Positions 27,886-35,455 of a DNA stretch of 64,000 nt are shown here, piece after piece (the first letter of the stretch is position 1; every line of letters begins with the position of its first letter). A program made the position numbers and the translations under genes. Source of the stretch: Desulforhopalus singaporensis (GTDB lineage: Bacteria > Desulfobacterota > Desulfobulbia > Desulfobulbales > Desulfocapsaceae); NCBI RefSeq assembly GCF_900104445.1, contig NZ_FNJI01000007.1, forward strand, positions 1 through 64,000, given 5' to 3'. Below the pieces are notes generated by a model. That model saw only the letters and a list, made by a program, of their open reading frames with translations. It did not search any database and was not told where the DNA came from.

Positions 27886-27928
27886 GGGGGAACTGCAGGT
27901 GTTGGTATTTTTCACCGGCAGTTCCCCC
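27886..27928. terminator. Strong hairpin between convergent operons
   Basis: GGGGGAACTGC (27886-27896) pairs with GCAGTTCCCCC (27918-27928), and the inner GGTG/CACC extends the stem. It lies between the methyltransferase stop and the convergent merR stop and can serve both directions. Confidence 0.75.
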
Positions 27929-27952
27929 GTCCGTGGCTGTGATTAAAAAAAA

Positions 27953-28414
27953 TTACCGAGCCTTTTTCTTTTTGTCCCGGCCTGCATCAACATCCTTGCT
28001 GGTACGGGCCGCCCTTACCGAGAGATCGCGCTCTTTGGCCTTTTTTTCCTGCTCAGGATCACCGGCTATACGTAAACTTCTGGGAACAGCACGATCCACC
28101 ACCGCATCACACTTGCAATGAACACTCTCCGGACATTCGGCAATTTCGTAGCAAGTTGCATAACGCAGAAGTTTTTTAATACCGGGTATCGAGATACCAT
28201 CCTCATGTATCATCCTGCGCAGACATCCGATCCAGGTGATATCGTTTGCGGAATATAACCGTCTGTTGCCCACCCGTTCCGGCCTGATCAATCCTTCTTC
28301 TTCATAGATACGCAGGGTACGGGGATGTACCTCAAGCAACTTCGCAGCCACTCCGATGGGATAGATGGGCAAATCTTTTTTGAGCGGCTCAACCGGCGGC
28401 TTTCTTCTTGCCAT
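27953..28414 (-). CDS. MerR-family regulator with C-terminal cysteines
   Basis: 153 residues. The MerR winged helix is clear: YPIGVAAKLLEVHPRTLRIYEEEGLI with RLYSANDI (first motif broken as YPIGVAAKLLEV then HPRTLRIYEEEGLI). Its HPRTLR helix resembles HspR-type regulators. A cysteine-rich segment follows (CYEIAECPESVHCKC, about 96-110), which could sense metal or redox state, then a lysine-rich tail. It is located 86 bases downstream of a NrfD gene. A second NrfD-MerR pair with the same cysteine layout lies at 30498-32084, so regulation of NrfD modules is the natural inference. Confidence 0.85.
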   Translation of the reverse strand: MARRKPPVEPLKKDLPIYPIGVAAKLLEVHPRTLRIYEEEGLIRPERVGNRRLYSANDITWIGCLRRMIHEDGISIPGIKKLLRYATCYEIAECPESVHCKCDAVVDRAVPRSLRIAGDPEQEKKAKERDLSVRAARTSKDVDAGRDKKKKAR

Positions 28415-28500
28415 GTAATTTCTCCTCGAACATTGTCAGCACGCAACACACCCGATTTTTCTCCCTCAACTTAAGAGAAAACGGCTGGTAACACAACCAT

Positions 28501-29694
28501 TCAATGTTTTTCCGAAAAATGGCCGCGAAAAAGCTTCTCGCCCATAAAAAACAGTAATCCGCAGAAGGCAATACCACCGACGACAACGAGACTTTCATGC
28601 ACAGACGGTGTGTAGCTGAGCATCTCCGGATAATCGACGAGGCCCATGGAGTGGTACGCCGGGACCAACTGGCCGACAATCACCAGATCATAACGCATGA
28701 AAAATATCCCAACCATGCCTGCAGCTGCGGCGACAAATATTCCGTGCATGTTTCGCCCCTTAACTGCCAGGATCAAGGCAAAGGGAATAATCATACCGAG
28801 CAAGACCTCCCCACCCCAGAAATTAACCGCGTAGCGGCCGGTCAGAAGAGACTGCATCGCCTCGAATTTTCCCGGAGGCTGCCCGGTGATACCGGTGATC
28901 ATCTTCCAGCAGGTGAAAAAAATGATCACCGCCATCATCAAAGCTCCCATCATTGCTACATTTTCAAGGGACTTTTTCAACCTGTCGCTCATTTTCCAGC
29001 CGTTAAAGGAATACGCAAGATAGGTGAAAAAAATGATCGCGACACAACCGGACATGGCGGCCGAGGTGATAAAATAGATCGGCATATATGGCCCGTGCCA
29101 GAACTCGCGTCCATTGAGAAGGCCGAAAACTGCGCCAAGGTTGGAGTGAGCGGCGACCCCTGTCAGCAAACCGGCAAGACCTACGGCGGAGGCGATTTTA
29201 TGATTGTTTTTCTGGAGCATGACAAATTCAACGATCATAAAAAAGAGATAAGCGCCGTAGAGAGTGCCCATCCACCAGATATTAGAGGTCGGATTGGCGC
29301 CTATGACGTTACCAACAGGCATCCGCCATGAGTTTTCTATTTCAAAAGCAATAACCAGAAAGCCGGCAACAATTGTAATGATGGAAAGAAAAACGGCACG
29401 TTTGGCTATCGGGTTGAAATTTTCAAAACCAAACACGTGCCCCACCGACGAGACAATGCACAATCCAGTCGATGTTACGACGAAAAAGACATACGCGGCA
29501 ATAAGCAGCCCCCACGGCACCTCCCTGGAGACGCCGAAGGTATGCTCATGTCCCACATAGAGCGAATGGATTCCGGCTGCGACACCTGCAACAGTCAACA
29601 ATCCGAGAATAGCTATCATCAGGGTGTACCTCTTGGAAGCTGCTGCTTCCAGCCCCCCTTCTACCGGAAGAATACCCGCAAAAACATCGTTCAT
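28501..29694 (-). CDS. NrfD/PsrC-type membrane quinol oxidoreductase subunit
   Basis: 397 residues with about ten transmembrane helices and the conserved loops VGHEHTFGVSR, EIENSWRMP and HSNLGAVFG of the NrfD family. NrfD proteins bind quinol at the periplasmic side and pass electrons to an iron-sulfur or cytochrome partner. It is very similar along its whole length to the protein at 34253-35449 (long identical runs), which has a ferredoxin and cytochrome partner, whereas this copy has none nearby. Upstream lies a 42-residue membrane protein, downstream a MerR regulator. RBS AGAGGTG. Confidence 0.85.
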   Translation of the reverse strand: MNDVFAGILPVEGGLEAAASKRYTLMIAILGLLTVAGVAAGIHSLYVGHEHTFGVSREVPWGLLIAAYVFFVVTSTGLCIVSSVGHVFGFENFNPIAKRAVFLSIITIVAGFLVIAFEIENSWRMPVGNVIGANPTSNIWWMGTLYGAYLFFMIVEFVMLQKNNHKIASAVGLAGLLTGVAAHSNLGAVFGLLNGREFWHGPYMPIYFITSAAMSGCVAIIFFTYLAYSFNGWKMSDRLKKSLENVAMMGALMMAVIIFFTCWKMITGITGQPPGKFEAMQSLLTGRYAVNFWGGEVLLGMIIPFALILAVKGRNMHGIFVAAAAGMVGIFFMRYDLVIVGQLVPAYHSMGLVDYPEMLSYTPSVHESLVVVGGIAFCGLLFFMGEKLFRGHFSEKH

Positions 29695-29730
29695 AAGTCA
29701 CCTCTTTTTCTGTTTTACATTATAACGTCA

Positions 29731-29859
29731 CTACCGGGAAAACGGCGCACTGCCGGACCCTTGCCTGTCGGCCCTGAAACGGGGCTTGATCTTGAGATCG
29801 TAAAAAGTGTGCAGCAACGCACTCCCTATCCAGAATACGAGAAAAATTACAGCCTCCAT
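29731..29859 (-). CDS. 42-residue membrane protein upstream of NrfD
   Basis: Single predicted helix (EAVIFLVFWIGSALLHTFY) and a basic C-terminal tail. The ATG at 29859 has AAGGAGAG just upstream, better than any start further up the frame. It occupies the same place before its NrfD gene as the 73-residue membrane protein at 32140-32361 does before the second NrfD. Short helical subunits often accompany NrfD-type complexes, so an accessory subunit is likely, but no family is recognised. Confidence 0.6.
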   Translation of the reverse strand: MEAVIFLVFWIGSALLHTFYDLKIKPRFRADRQGSGSAPFSR

Positions 29860-30080
29860 ATCCTCTCCTTCTGCCGCTGGTTGATCTTTATTTACTACCT
29901 GCCGGGGTTTTTCCAAAACATGCAGGTTTACGTTATCGATAAACTTGCAAACTATAACTGTCAAGTTAATAGTAAACAAAAATTTAAGCTCAATATTACA
30001 ATCAGACAGACATCTCACAAGAAGAACACATATATATCATTAATTTTACACATTTTTTAGACAACACACAGGAGAGAGAA

Positions 30081-30131
30081 ATGCTTCGCAACCGTATCCC
30101 GCAAACTGGGCGCAGAATGCGCCGCAAATAA
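30081..30131 (+). CDS. Possible 16-residue arginine-rich peptide
   Basis: The frame MLRNRIPQTGRRMRRK starts 6 bases after GGAG (30071-30074) and ends in TAA. Its 3' part coincides with the first GGCGCA-type palindrome, and a T-run follows the second palindrome at 30136-30155 (GCGCA-ATA-TGCGC then CTTTTT). It could be a leader peptide before an attenuator or a chance frame; nothing long is encoded downstream on the plus strand. Confidence 0.3.
   Translation: MLRNRIPQTGRRMRRK
30109..30123. promoter_or_regulatory. GGCGCA-N3-TGCGCC palindrome (site 1)
   Basis: GGCGCAGAATGCGCC is a perfect 6-3-6 dyad. Four close relatives occur in this window, only in the two NrfD-MerR regions. It lies about 250 bp upstream of the 42-residue membrane protein and NrfD. 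It is probably an operator for a MerR or other dimeric regulator. Confidence 0.6.
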
Positions 30132-30135
30132 AAAG

Positions 30136-30150
30136 AGCGCAATATGCGCC
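30136..30150. promoter_or_regulatory. GGCGCA-N3-TGCGCC palindrome (site 2)
   Basis: AGCGCAATATGCGCC matches the shared dyad with one changed outer base, 27 bp from site 1. On the plus strand it is followed by CTTTTT, so as RNA it could also form a short terminator-like stem. Confidence 0.55.
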
Positions 30151-30208
30151 CTTTTTAGATCAACCTGACCCACTGACAACAGACAGACTCGGAGGAGGCA
30201 GATCATGA

Positions 30209-30230
30209 GAGCCGGTGGTGTTTCCGGCTC
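30209..30230 (+). terminator. Hairpin after GGAGGAGG, possible attenuator
   Basis: GAGCCGG (30209-30215) pairs with CCGGCTC (30224-30230), followed by ATCTTCTTAAATTAATTTT. A ribosome site GGAGGAGG and ATG at 30205 open an 11-residue frame (MRAGGVSGSSS) that runs through the stem. Translation of the peptide would melt the hairpin, which is the logic of an attenuator, but no controlled gene lies downstream on this strand. Confidence 0.35.
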
Positions 30231-30285
30231 ATCTTCTTAAATTAATTTTGCCAAGCGTTCGCAGTTGGCAACACAGCGATCCACC

Positions 30286-30306
30286 AAAAAAAAATGGGGG
30301 GGGGGG
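30286..30306. repeat. Homopolymer A9-T-G11 tract
   Basis: Nine A (30286-30294), one T and eleven G (30296-30306). Poly-G this long is slippage-prone. In this intergenic position it could vary promoter strength, or it may be a sequencing-length uncertainty. Confidence 0.6.
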
Positions 30307-30469
30307 ACAATAAAAAACAGAGATAACAGCGTGGTTACACGCCTGTTACAAGAAGAAAGGGCTGTGCCCACAACACATACCAGAGAACAAGTGGCTGTGA
30401 TCTGTGGGCAGGCTGAATCAGGCGGAAGAGTGTAGAGCGAAAGGGGAAAAGCAGAAAGATCGAGATTCC

Positions 30470-30492
30470 GGCGGAGGAAAAATTCCTCCGCC
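30470..30492 (-). terminator. Terminator hairpin after second MerR gene
   Basis: GGCGGAGGAA and TTCCTCCGCC form a perfect 10-bp stem with a 3-base loop, 5 bases past the stop of the merR-like gene at 30498. A T-rich stretch follows on the minus strand. Confidence 0.7.
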
Positions 30493-30497
30493 AGGAT

Positions 30498-30857
30498 TCA
30501 TGCCGCAATATCTTTTTTGGCAGGCTGAGGGGGTACCCTCGAGATTTTTTTAGGAACCAGGCTGTTTGAGAAAAACGCTGAACACCTTTTTCGCTTTTCA
30601 AACGGACAATCGATTATGTTCCAGCACGGGGTAAATTTAAGTAGTTTTTTCACAGCATTAAGACTTACTCCATGCACATGGACCATTTCCCGCAGACACT
30701 CTATCCACTGGATATCACGCAGGGTATAATATCTCCAGGTTCCTTTCCTCTTAGGACTTATAAGACCTGCATCTTCATAGTTCCTCAAGGTACGGGGATG
30801 AATTTCCAGCATCTCGGCAGCCATTCCGATGGTAAATAAAGCTTTATTTTCTTTCAT
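30498..30857 (-). CDS. MerR-family regulator, second NrfD-linked copy
   Basis: 119 residues. The winged helix (FTIGMAAEMLEIHPRTLRNY) is followed by GTWRYYTLRDIQWIECLREM. The cysteine segment CWNIIDCPFEKRKRC matches in layout the segment in the regulator at 27953-28414. The ATG at 30857 has AGGAGA upstream and is preferred over the frame's earlier start at 30902. It lies 48 bases downstream of the NrfD gene, so it is probably in the same operon. The two MerR proteins are paralogues, each trailing its own NrfD. Confidence 0.83.
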   Translation of the reverse strand: MKENKALFTIGMAAEMLEIHPRTLRNYEDAGLISPKRKGTWRYYTLRDIQWIECLREMVHVHGVSLNAVKKLLKFTPCWNIIDCPFEKRKRCSAFFSNSLVPKKISRVPPQPAKKDIAA

Positions 30858-30905
30858 TGCCAAGTCTCCTGTACATAAAGTGGAGCGAGGTTTTGCGATC
30901 AACCG

Positions 30906-32084
30906 TTAATGTAAGTTCGACTTGTCGGTAAAAGTGGCATCCAGAAACCTTTCACCGAGCACAAACCCCAGGGCAACCACACCTACCCCGGCAACAACGA
31001 TCAGATATTCGGCTGCGGTGGGCATATACGAAAGGTAATCGGCCACACCGACAACCTCTTGGTTTTGAGGCACAATCTGTCCGGATACAACGAGATTGTA
31101 TCTGGAAAAGAACTGTCCTACGAGAATCATCAAAGCTGCACTGGACATAGCCTGGAGCGAACGAAGCCGACTGGCGACGAGGATCACAAAAGGCAGAGCC
31201 AGACCGATACCTATTTCAAACAGCCAGAAGTTTGTTGCCAAAGGCCCTTTAACCAGAGCATCTGCCGCCATTATCATCTCCTGGGTGCCGCAGTATGCGT
31301 TGGCAAACTTCCAGGCCGTTGCCAGGGAAACCAGAAAGCTCATGAGAACCATTATCTTTGCTCCGGTCTGCAACCCGTTAAAAGTATTTTCACTCATCTT
31401 CCTCTGCCGCAGGATATGGCTGTAGTGGGTAAAAAGCACCACCGCAGCGCTACCGGAGAGCACCGCACAGGCGAGGAAAAACACCGGCAACTGGGAACCG
31501 TACCAGAACGGCCTGGCATTGAGCGAGGCAAAGACCGAGCCGAGATTGGAGTTGGCCAGCGCCTCCGCCACGGCCGCCAATACCCCCAGCAGGATTGCAC
31601 CACCGTAGCGCCTTGTCACGATGAGGAACAACTCCAGCAGCATGACGCCGACGGCGAGCCCATAGAGTGTCCCCATCCACCAGATGTTGGACGTAAGGTT
31701 GGGATGAAAGACCACGCCAAGCGGCATCCTCCAAGGATTTTCGATTTCAAGACCGATAACAGTAAAAGCACCGAGAAGAGTTATAATCGAGAGCCATACC
31801 ATGCGGTTGGCAAGAGGCGCCATCCGGTTTCCGCCGAAAGCATGACTGAATGCTGCAAGCAGGCAGAGTCCTGTGGATATTATTGCAAAATAGGCATACA
31901 CTCCAATCAGCATCCCCCAGGGCATCTCGCGGGTATTGCCGAAGGCATGGTGATGCCCCACCAACTGTGCGTAGACTGCACCGCATACTCCAACCGCTAT
32001 GCACCCAAGACTCAACCAAAGCAGTAAGTTCGCCGGTCGGCGAATCGCCGCCGGTGCACTGCTGATGCTTATATTTCCGTCCAT
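30906..32084 (-). CDS. NrfD-type membrane subunit, divergent copy
   Basis: 392 residues with about ten helices. It keeps VGHHHAFGNTREMPWG, EIENPWRMPLG and NSNLGSVFASLNARPFW, the NrfD loops, but is clearly more divergent than the two near-twins at 28501-29694 and 34253-35449. The start at 32084 (MDGNISISS) has AAGGAG eight bases upstream; the longer frame would overlap the small gene before it. There is no ferredoxin or cytochrome gene in this unit. It is flanked by a 73-residue membrane protein upstream and a MerR regulator downstream, the same arrangement as the 28-30 kb unit. Confidence 0.83.
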   Translation of the reverse strand: MDGNISISSAPAAIRRPANLLLWLSLGCIAVGVCGAVYAQLVGHHHAFGNTREMPWGMLIGVYAYFAIISTGLCLLAAFSHAFGGNRMAPLANRMVWLSIITLLGAFTVIGLEIENPWRMPLGVVFHPNLTSNIWWMGTLYGLAVGVMLLELFLIVTRRYGGAILLGVLAAVAEALANSNLGSVFASLNARPFWYGSQLPVFFLACAVLSGSAAVVLFTHYSHILRQRKMSENTFNGLQTGAKIMVLMSFLVSLATAWKFANAYCGTQEMIMAADALVKGPLATNFWLFEIGIGLALPFVILVASRLRSLQAMSSAALMILVGQFFSRYNLVVSGQIVPQNQEVVGVADYLSYMPTAAEYLIVVAGVGVVALGFVLGERFLDATFTDKSNLH

Positions 32085-32139
32085 TCTTTTACTCCTTAAA
32101 TTTTTACTATTTTGTTTCAAACCACACGGTATGTCCCTG

Positions 32140-32361
32140 TCAATTGACCGACTGAGGTTCCGGTTGATCACCGGTTTCCCGTGAAATTCTGTAAAGCGCA
32201 ACAATTGCAACCGGACCACTGAATGGGCCCAGTATCACAAAAAGACCAAGACAGAGAACAAACCAGAACAGCCCCATGATTTTTTCATTAAGGGTCGCAA
32301 GGTTGATTACACCTGAATCAAACGATCTATCCATCACCTCTTTATGTATTGTGGCAGCCAT
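32140..32361 (-). CDS. 73-residue membrane protein upstream of NrfD
   Basis: Polar N-terminus, one long hydrophobic segment (about 27-55, IMGLFWFVLCLGLFVILGPF then SGPVAIVALY) and a polar tail. RBS AAGGAGG before the ATG. It lies 55 bases before the NrfD gene and corresponds in position to the 42-residue protein at 29731-29859. It is probably a small helix subunit of the quinol-oxidising complex; no family recognised. Confidence 0.7.
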   Translation of the reverse strand: MAATIHKEVMDRSFDSGVINLATLNEKIMGLFWFVLCLGLFVILGPFSGPVAIVALYRISRETGDQPEPQSVN

Positions 32362-32560
32362 GACATCCTCCTTGTAAAATCAGCTTACCTTGAAAACCAT
32401 TGCATCAATTCTGCCTTTTGTGTCGCAAGCCGCATGCCATTCTCTGAAATTATCGAAAAAGAACACAGGACAATAAGTTAACCCATTATATCTATGTTAT
32501 TTTATGACAATTAAACCCATCGTTACTGCTGACATCAGCAACGGCAAACCTCCCCCGCAT

Positions 32561-32575
32561 GGCGCACAATGCGCC
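32561..32575. promoter_or_regulatory. GGCGCA-N3-TGCGCC palindrome (site 3)
   Basis: GGCGCACAATGCGCC, a perfect dyad identical outside the two variable central bases to site 1. It lies about 200 bp upstream of the 73-residue membrane-protein gene. Confidence 0.6.
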
Positions 32576-32594
32576 CTGTCTCAGTGAGACTGAC

Positions 32595-32609
32595 GGCGCA
32601 TTATGCGCC
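32595..32609. promoter_or_regulatory. GGCGCA-N3-TGCGCC palindrome (site 4)
   Basis: GGCGCATTATGCGCC, 34 bp from site 3; same arms and same central A. Confidence 0.6.
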
Positions 32610-32768
32610 CACTACACCAAGAGAGGCAACCGGCTGTTTTATCGGATTTTTCAGAGAAAAAGTACAGAACAACGAAGACTGAGTACCGTATGACGGGACG
32701 TATCTCACAGAGTTGCTGTTATTTTACATGTGCAAAATCAACAAGATAGCTTGACTATATCGCTTGAT

Positions 32769-32783
32769 GGCGCAAAATGCGCC
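32769..32783. promoter_or_regulatory. GGCGCA-N3-TGCGCC palindrome (site 5)
   Basis: GGCGCAAAATGCGCC, 174 bp beyond site 4 and about 85 bp from the terminator of the cytochrome operon. It could be a distal site for the NrfD unit. Confidence 0.55.
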
Positions 32784-32844
32784 CAATTTACAAAAACAAC
32801 AGTGGAAAAGGCGAGAGGGAGCGGAAAAAACGAGAAGGGAGAAT

Positions 32845-32880
32845 AAAAAAAAGGGATCGGCCCGAGGAGCCGATCCCTTT
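32845..32880 (-). terminator. Intrinsic terminator of NrfD-ferredoxin-cytochrome operon
   Basis: On the minus strand, AAAGGGATCGGC pairs with GCCGATCCCTTT and is followed by a run of eight T in all. The stem is perfect. It lies about 50 bases after the cytochrome stop. Confidence 0.85.
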
Positions 32881-32926
32881 TGCAGTTGAACTATTACCTG
32901 TAGTGACAAAAAGTTATCGTTGTTAG

Positions 32927-33343
32927 TTAATGTTTGTCACCTTCGTCACCATCTCCACCTATGAGACGCATATGTCCCCTCACCCCTATATGACAGGTGG
33001 TGCAACGGGTATTGGAAGCAAAGGCGCTGGAACCGTCATGACATGCGCCGCAGTATCCTCCCTCATAGAGAGTTGCCATGGTAAAATCTTCGTTTTCTTC
33101 GGCGGCCCCAGCTTCCATCGCAAACAGATCGTCATGACAGGACTCGCAATCGAGTTCGGCCCCCATGGTATGAACCTTATGTTCAAAAACAACAGATTCC
33201 ACGGGCTTGACCCAAACGATGGGCTCCTCCGGACCGTAGATATCCTCGTCGTACTCTTCCTCCATCCCTTCATTGTCCGCCAAAAGCATGCCACTGGAAA
33301 GCAGGAACACACCAAAAACCAGCAGTAACAGAATCTTCTTCAT
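32927..33343 (-). CDS. Periplasmic trihaem cytochrome c (c7-type)
   Basis: 138 residues. A signal peptide (KKILLLLVFGVFLLSSGMLLA) is cleaved before an acidic linker. Three CXXCH sites follow: CESCH, CGACH and CTTCH, with extra histidines (FEHKVHT) able to act as distal ligands. The layout resembles c7-type trihaem proteins of Desulfobacterota and Geobacter. The start at 33343 has GGGAG 6-7 bases upstream; an ATG 15 bases earlier is less likely. It is the third gene after NrfD and a Tat ferredoxin, so it probably accepts electrons from that complex in the periplasm. Confidence 0.85.
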   Translation of the reverse strand: MKKILLLLVFGVFLLSSGMLLADNEGMEEEYDEDIYGPEEPIVWVKPVESVVFEHKVHTMGAELDCESCHDDLFAMEAGAAEENEDFTMATLYEGGYCGACHDGSSAFASNTRCTTCHIGVRGHMRLIGGDGDEGDKH

Positions 33344-33405
33344 TTTTATCTCCCACATTTCTCATGTCTCTTTCGGTACTGCCAAGAGAACCCTGACTTT
33401 CCAGA

Positions 33406-34158
33406 TTACGAGTTTATATAAAACACATTGGGCACGGCTCCGGTTTCCGGGCGCAGTACCCAAACCATCGTCTCAGGAGCGTGAACCAGCTGGTAGACCC
33501 TACTCTTATTATCGGCCAGATCGCCGAACACCCTGACATCGGCAGGACACGCCTCCACACAGGCGGTGGTGCTTTCCCCCTTGGACAGGCGGGAATTGAA
33601 ACAGAAATCGCACTTGTCTACGGCCCTGGTCTCTTCCTTGAAATAACGCGCATTATACGGACATGCCGTCATACAGGTTTTGCATCCGATGCAGCGCGGG
33701 GGATTCATCACCACGATCCCGGTTTTTTCATCTTTATAGGTTGCTGTTGTCGGACAGACCCTTACGCACGGCGGCCGGTTGCAGTGGTTACAAAGAACCG
33801 GCATAAAGATTGTCTCGTGCTTTCCGCCGCCAAGGGAGCGCCGCTTTTCCAGGATCGTCGTCCTGAACCCATAGGCAGGAACGTGGTTGGTTTTGACACA
33901 AGCATTTTTGCACCGCTCACAGTCGATACACAATCTTTCTCTGATGACCATGCTGTAATGGGGTGAGTAGGGATATTGTCCGTCTTCTGGCACAACCCCC
34001 GCCGCCCCGGCATTTTTTACAGACGTAAGAGACAGGACTGTACCGCCAAGGTACAGGCCGGTCACGGCCAGTCCCATTTTGAGAAATTTCCGCCGTTCAT
34101 TTGACGTAAGACCCCTCAGGTCCTCGCTGTCCATCTGTTCCAAATCGTCAATTTTCAT
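33406..34158 (-). CDS. Tat-exported four-cluster ferredoxin subunit (DsrO/NrfC-like)
   Basis: 250 residues. A twin-arginine motif ERRKFLKMG (about 21-29) leads a signal helix. Four cysteine groups for [4Fe-4S] clusters follow: CIDCERCKNAC, CNHCNRPPCVRVCP, CIGCKTCMTACP and CDFCFNSR with CVEACP. This is the standard electron-wiring subunit of NrfD-type complexes (NrfC, PsrB, DsrO, HybA). It lies between the NrfD gene upstream and the trihaem cytochrome downstream. No molybdopterin or other catalytic subunit is present, so the trio looks like an electron-transfer module and not a complete reductase. Confidence 0.87.
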   Translation of the reverse strand: MKIDDLEQMDSEDLRGLTSNERRKFLKMGLAVTGLYLGGTVLSLTSVKNAGAAGVVPEDGQYPYSPHYSMVIRERLCIDCERCKNACVKTNHVPAYGFRTTILEKRRSLGGGKHETIFMPVLCNHCNRPPCVRVCPTTATYKDEKTGIVVMNPPRCIGCKTCMTACPYNARYFKEETRAVDKCDFCFNSRLSKGESTTACVEACPADVRVFGDLADNKSRVYQLVHAPETMVWVLRPETGAVPNVFYINS

Positions 34159-34252
34159 TACAGTTCCTCTACAATTTCTATAAATTCCGGCTCATTATCT
34201 TGAGCGGACTGCTGTTTTTCTTTTTTTGCCAGACCCACGTACCCGTCGCCTG

Positions 34253-35449
34253 TCAGTGATTTTCCGTCAGGTGCCCCCGAAACAGTTTCTCGCCCATGAC
34301 AAAAAGAAGAGCGCAAAAGGCTATTCCTCCCACCACGACCAGGTTCTCGTGCAGAGAAGGCACATATGTGAGCAGCTCCGGATAATCGACAAGCCCCATT
34401 CCGTGGTAGGCCGGGACCAGCTGCCCTACGATGACGAGGTCGTAACGCATGAAGAATATCCCGATCATTCCTGCCAGCGAAGCTATAAACAGGACATGCA
34501 TGTTCCGGCCCCTGACAGCAAGTATCAACAGCAGGGGAAAGATCATGCCGAGGACAACTTCTCCGCCCCAGAAATTCATGGAATAGGTTCCGGTAAGCAG
34601 GGTCTGCATTGCCTCATATTTTCCAGGAGGTTGACCGGTCACCCCGGTGATCATTTTCCAGCAGGTGAAAAAGATGATGATCGCCATCATCAGCGCCCCC
34701 ATCTTGGCGACGCTTTCCATGGCTTTTTTCATGTCGTCATTCATCTTCCAGCCATTGAATTTGTAGGCTATATAGGTAAAGAAGATGATGGCGACACAGC
34801 CGGACATGGCTGCCGAGGTGATAAAATAAATAGGCATATACGGTCCGTGCCAGAATTCGCGTCCGTTGAGCAGGCCGAACACCGCCCCGAGATTGGAGTG
34901 GGCGGCGACACCGGTTAAAAGACCCGCCAGGCCGAACGCCGTTGCCGTCTTGTGCAGATTCTTCTGCAGCATGACAAACTCGATCAGCATAAAGAAGAGA
35001 TAAGCTCCGTAAAGCGTCCCCATCCACCAGATATTCGAGGTCGGATTGGCGCCGATGACATTGCCGACGGGCATGCGCCAGGAATTCTCTATCTCAAAGG
35101 CAATAACCAGAAACCCCGCGACAATGGTGGCAATAGAGAGAAATACCGCACGCTTGGCAATCGGGTTAAAGTTCTTTATGCCAAACACATGCCCCACCGA
35201 GGATACGATACACAGTCCGGTTGAGGTCACAACAAAAAAGACATAGGCAGCGATCAGCATGCCCCAGGGGACACCACGGCTGACGCCGAAGGTGTGCTCA
35301 TGCCCTACCCACAGGGAATGGACCCCTGCTCCGACGCCAACCAGGGTCAACATCCCCAGTATGGCCATTACCACATTATATTTCCCCGTTCCGGCAGCTT
35401 CCAATCCTCCTTCTGCCGGCAGAATGTTTGTCAGAAAATTATTATTCAT
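34253..35449 (-). CDS. NrfD-type membrane subunit with ferredoxin and cytochrome partners
   Basis: 398 residues from the ATG at 35449, which lies nine bases after AAAGGAG; an ATG at 35455 is only three bases away from it. About ten helices and the same loops as the 28501-29694 copy, with very high overall identity including VGHEHTFGVSR and ENSWRMPVGNVIGANPTSN. This gene heads NrfD-ferredoxin-trihaem cytochrome. Together they could transfer electrons between menaquinol and periplasmic cytochromes. The near-identical loner copy at 28501 may use the same soluble partners. Confidence 0.87.
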   Translation of the reverse strand: MNNNFLTNILPAEGGLEAAGTGKYNVVMAILGMLTLVGVGAGVHSLWVGHEHTFGVSRGVPWGMLIAAYVFFVVTSTGLCIVSSVGHVFGIKNFNPIAKRAVFLSIATIVAGFLVIAFEIENSWRMPVGNVIGANPTSNIWWMGTLYGAYLFFMLIEFVMLQKNLHKTATAFGLAGLLTGVAAHSNLGAVFGLLNGREFWHGPYMPIYFITSAAMSGCVAIIFFTYIAYKFNGWKMNDDMKKAMESVAKMGALMMAIIIFFTCWKMITGVTGQPPGKYEAMQTLLTGTYSMNFWGGEVVLGMIFPLLLILAVRGRNMHVLFIASLAGMIGIFFMRYDLVIVGQLVPAYHGMGLVDYPELLTYVPSLHENLVVVGGIAFCALLFVMGEKLFRGHLTENH

Positions 35450-35455
35450 CAGCAT

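Larger units (their letters stand above)
29860..30497. other. 638-bp intergenic region with operators and tiny frames
   Basis: This region between the NrfD module ending at 27953 and the one starting upstream of 32361 holds an AT-rich promoter-like part (29940-30060), two 15-bp palindromes, two very short frames with good ribosome sites, a homopolymer tract and a terminator. Each is listed separately. I see no full-length gene on either strand. Confidence 0.6.
32362..32926. other. 565-bp regulatory intergenic region
   Basis: No gene is seen. It contains three copies of the GGCGCA-N3-TGCGCC dyad (listed separately), an AT-rich stretch near 32450-32520 that probably holds the promoter for the 73-residue protein and NrfD, and the terminator of the cytochrome operon at its right end. 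Confidence 0.6.

Noticed and set aside
30109-32783. CRISPR array from the repeated GGCGCA palindromes
   Set aside because: The copies are only 15 bp, irregularly spaced over 2.7 kb, and lack uniform spacers and cas genes.
28501-35455. DsrMKJOP sulfite-reduction complex
   Set aside because: NrfD, ferredoxin and cytochrome resemble DsrP, DsrO and DsrJ in type, but DsrM and DsrK homologues are missing and the cytochrome is a c7-type trihaem protein.
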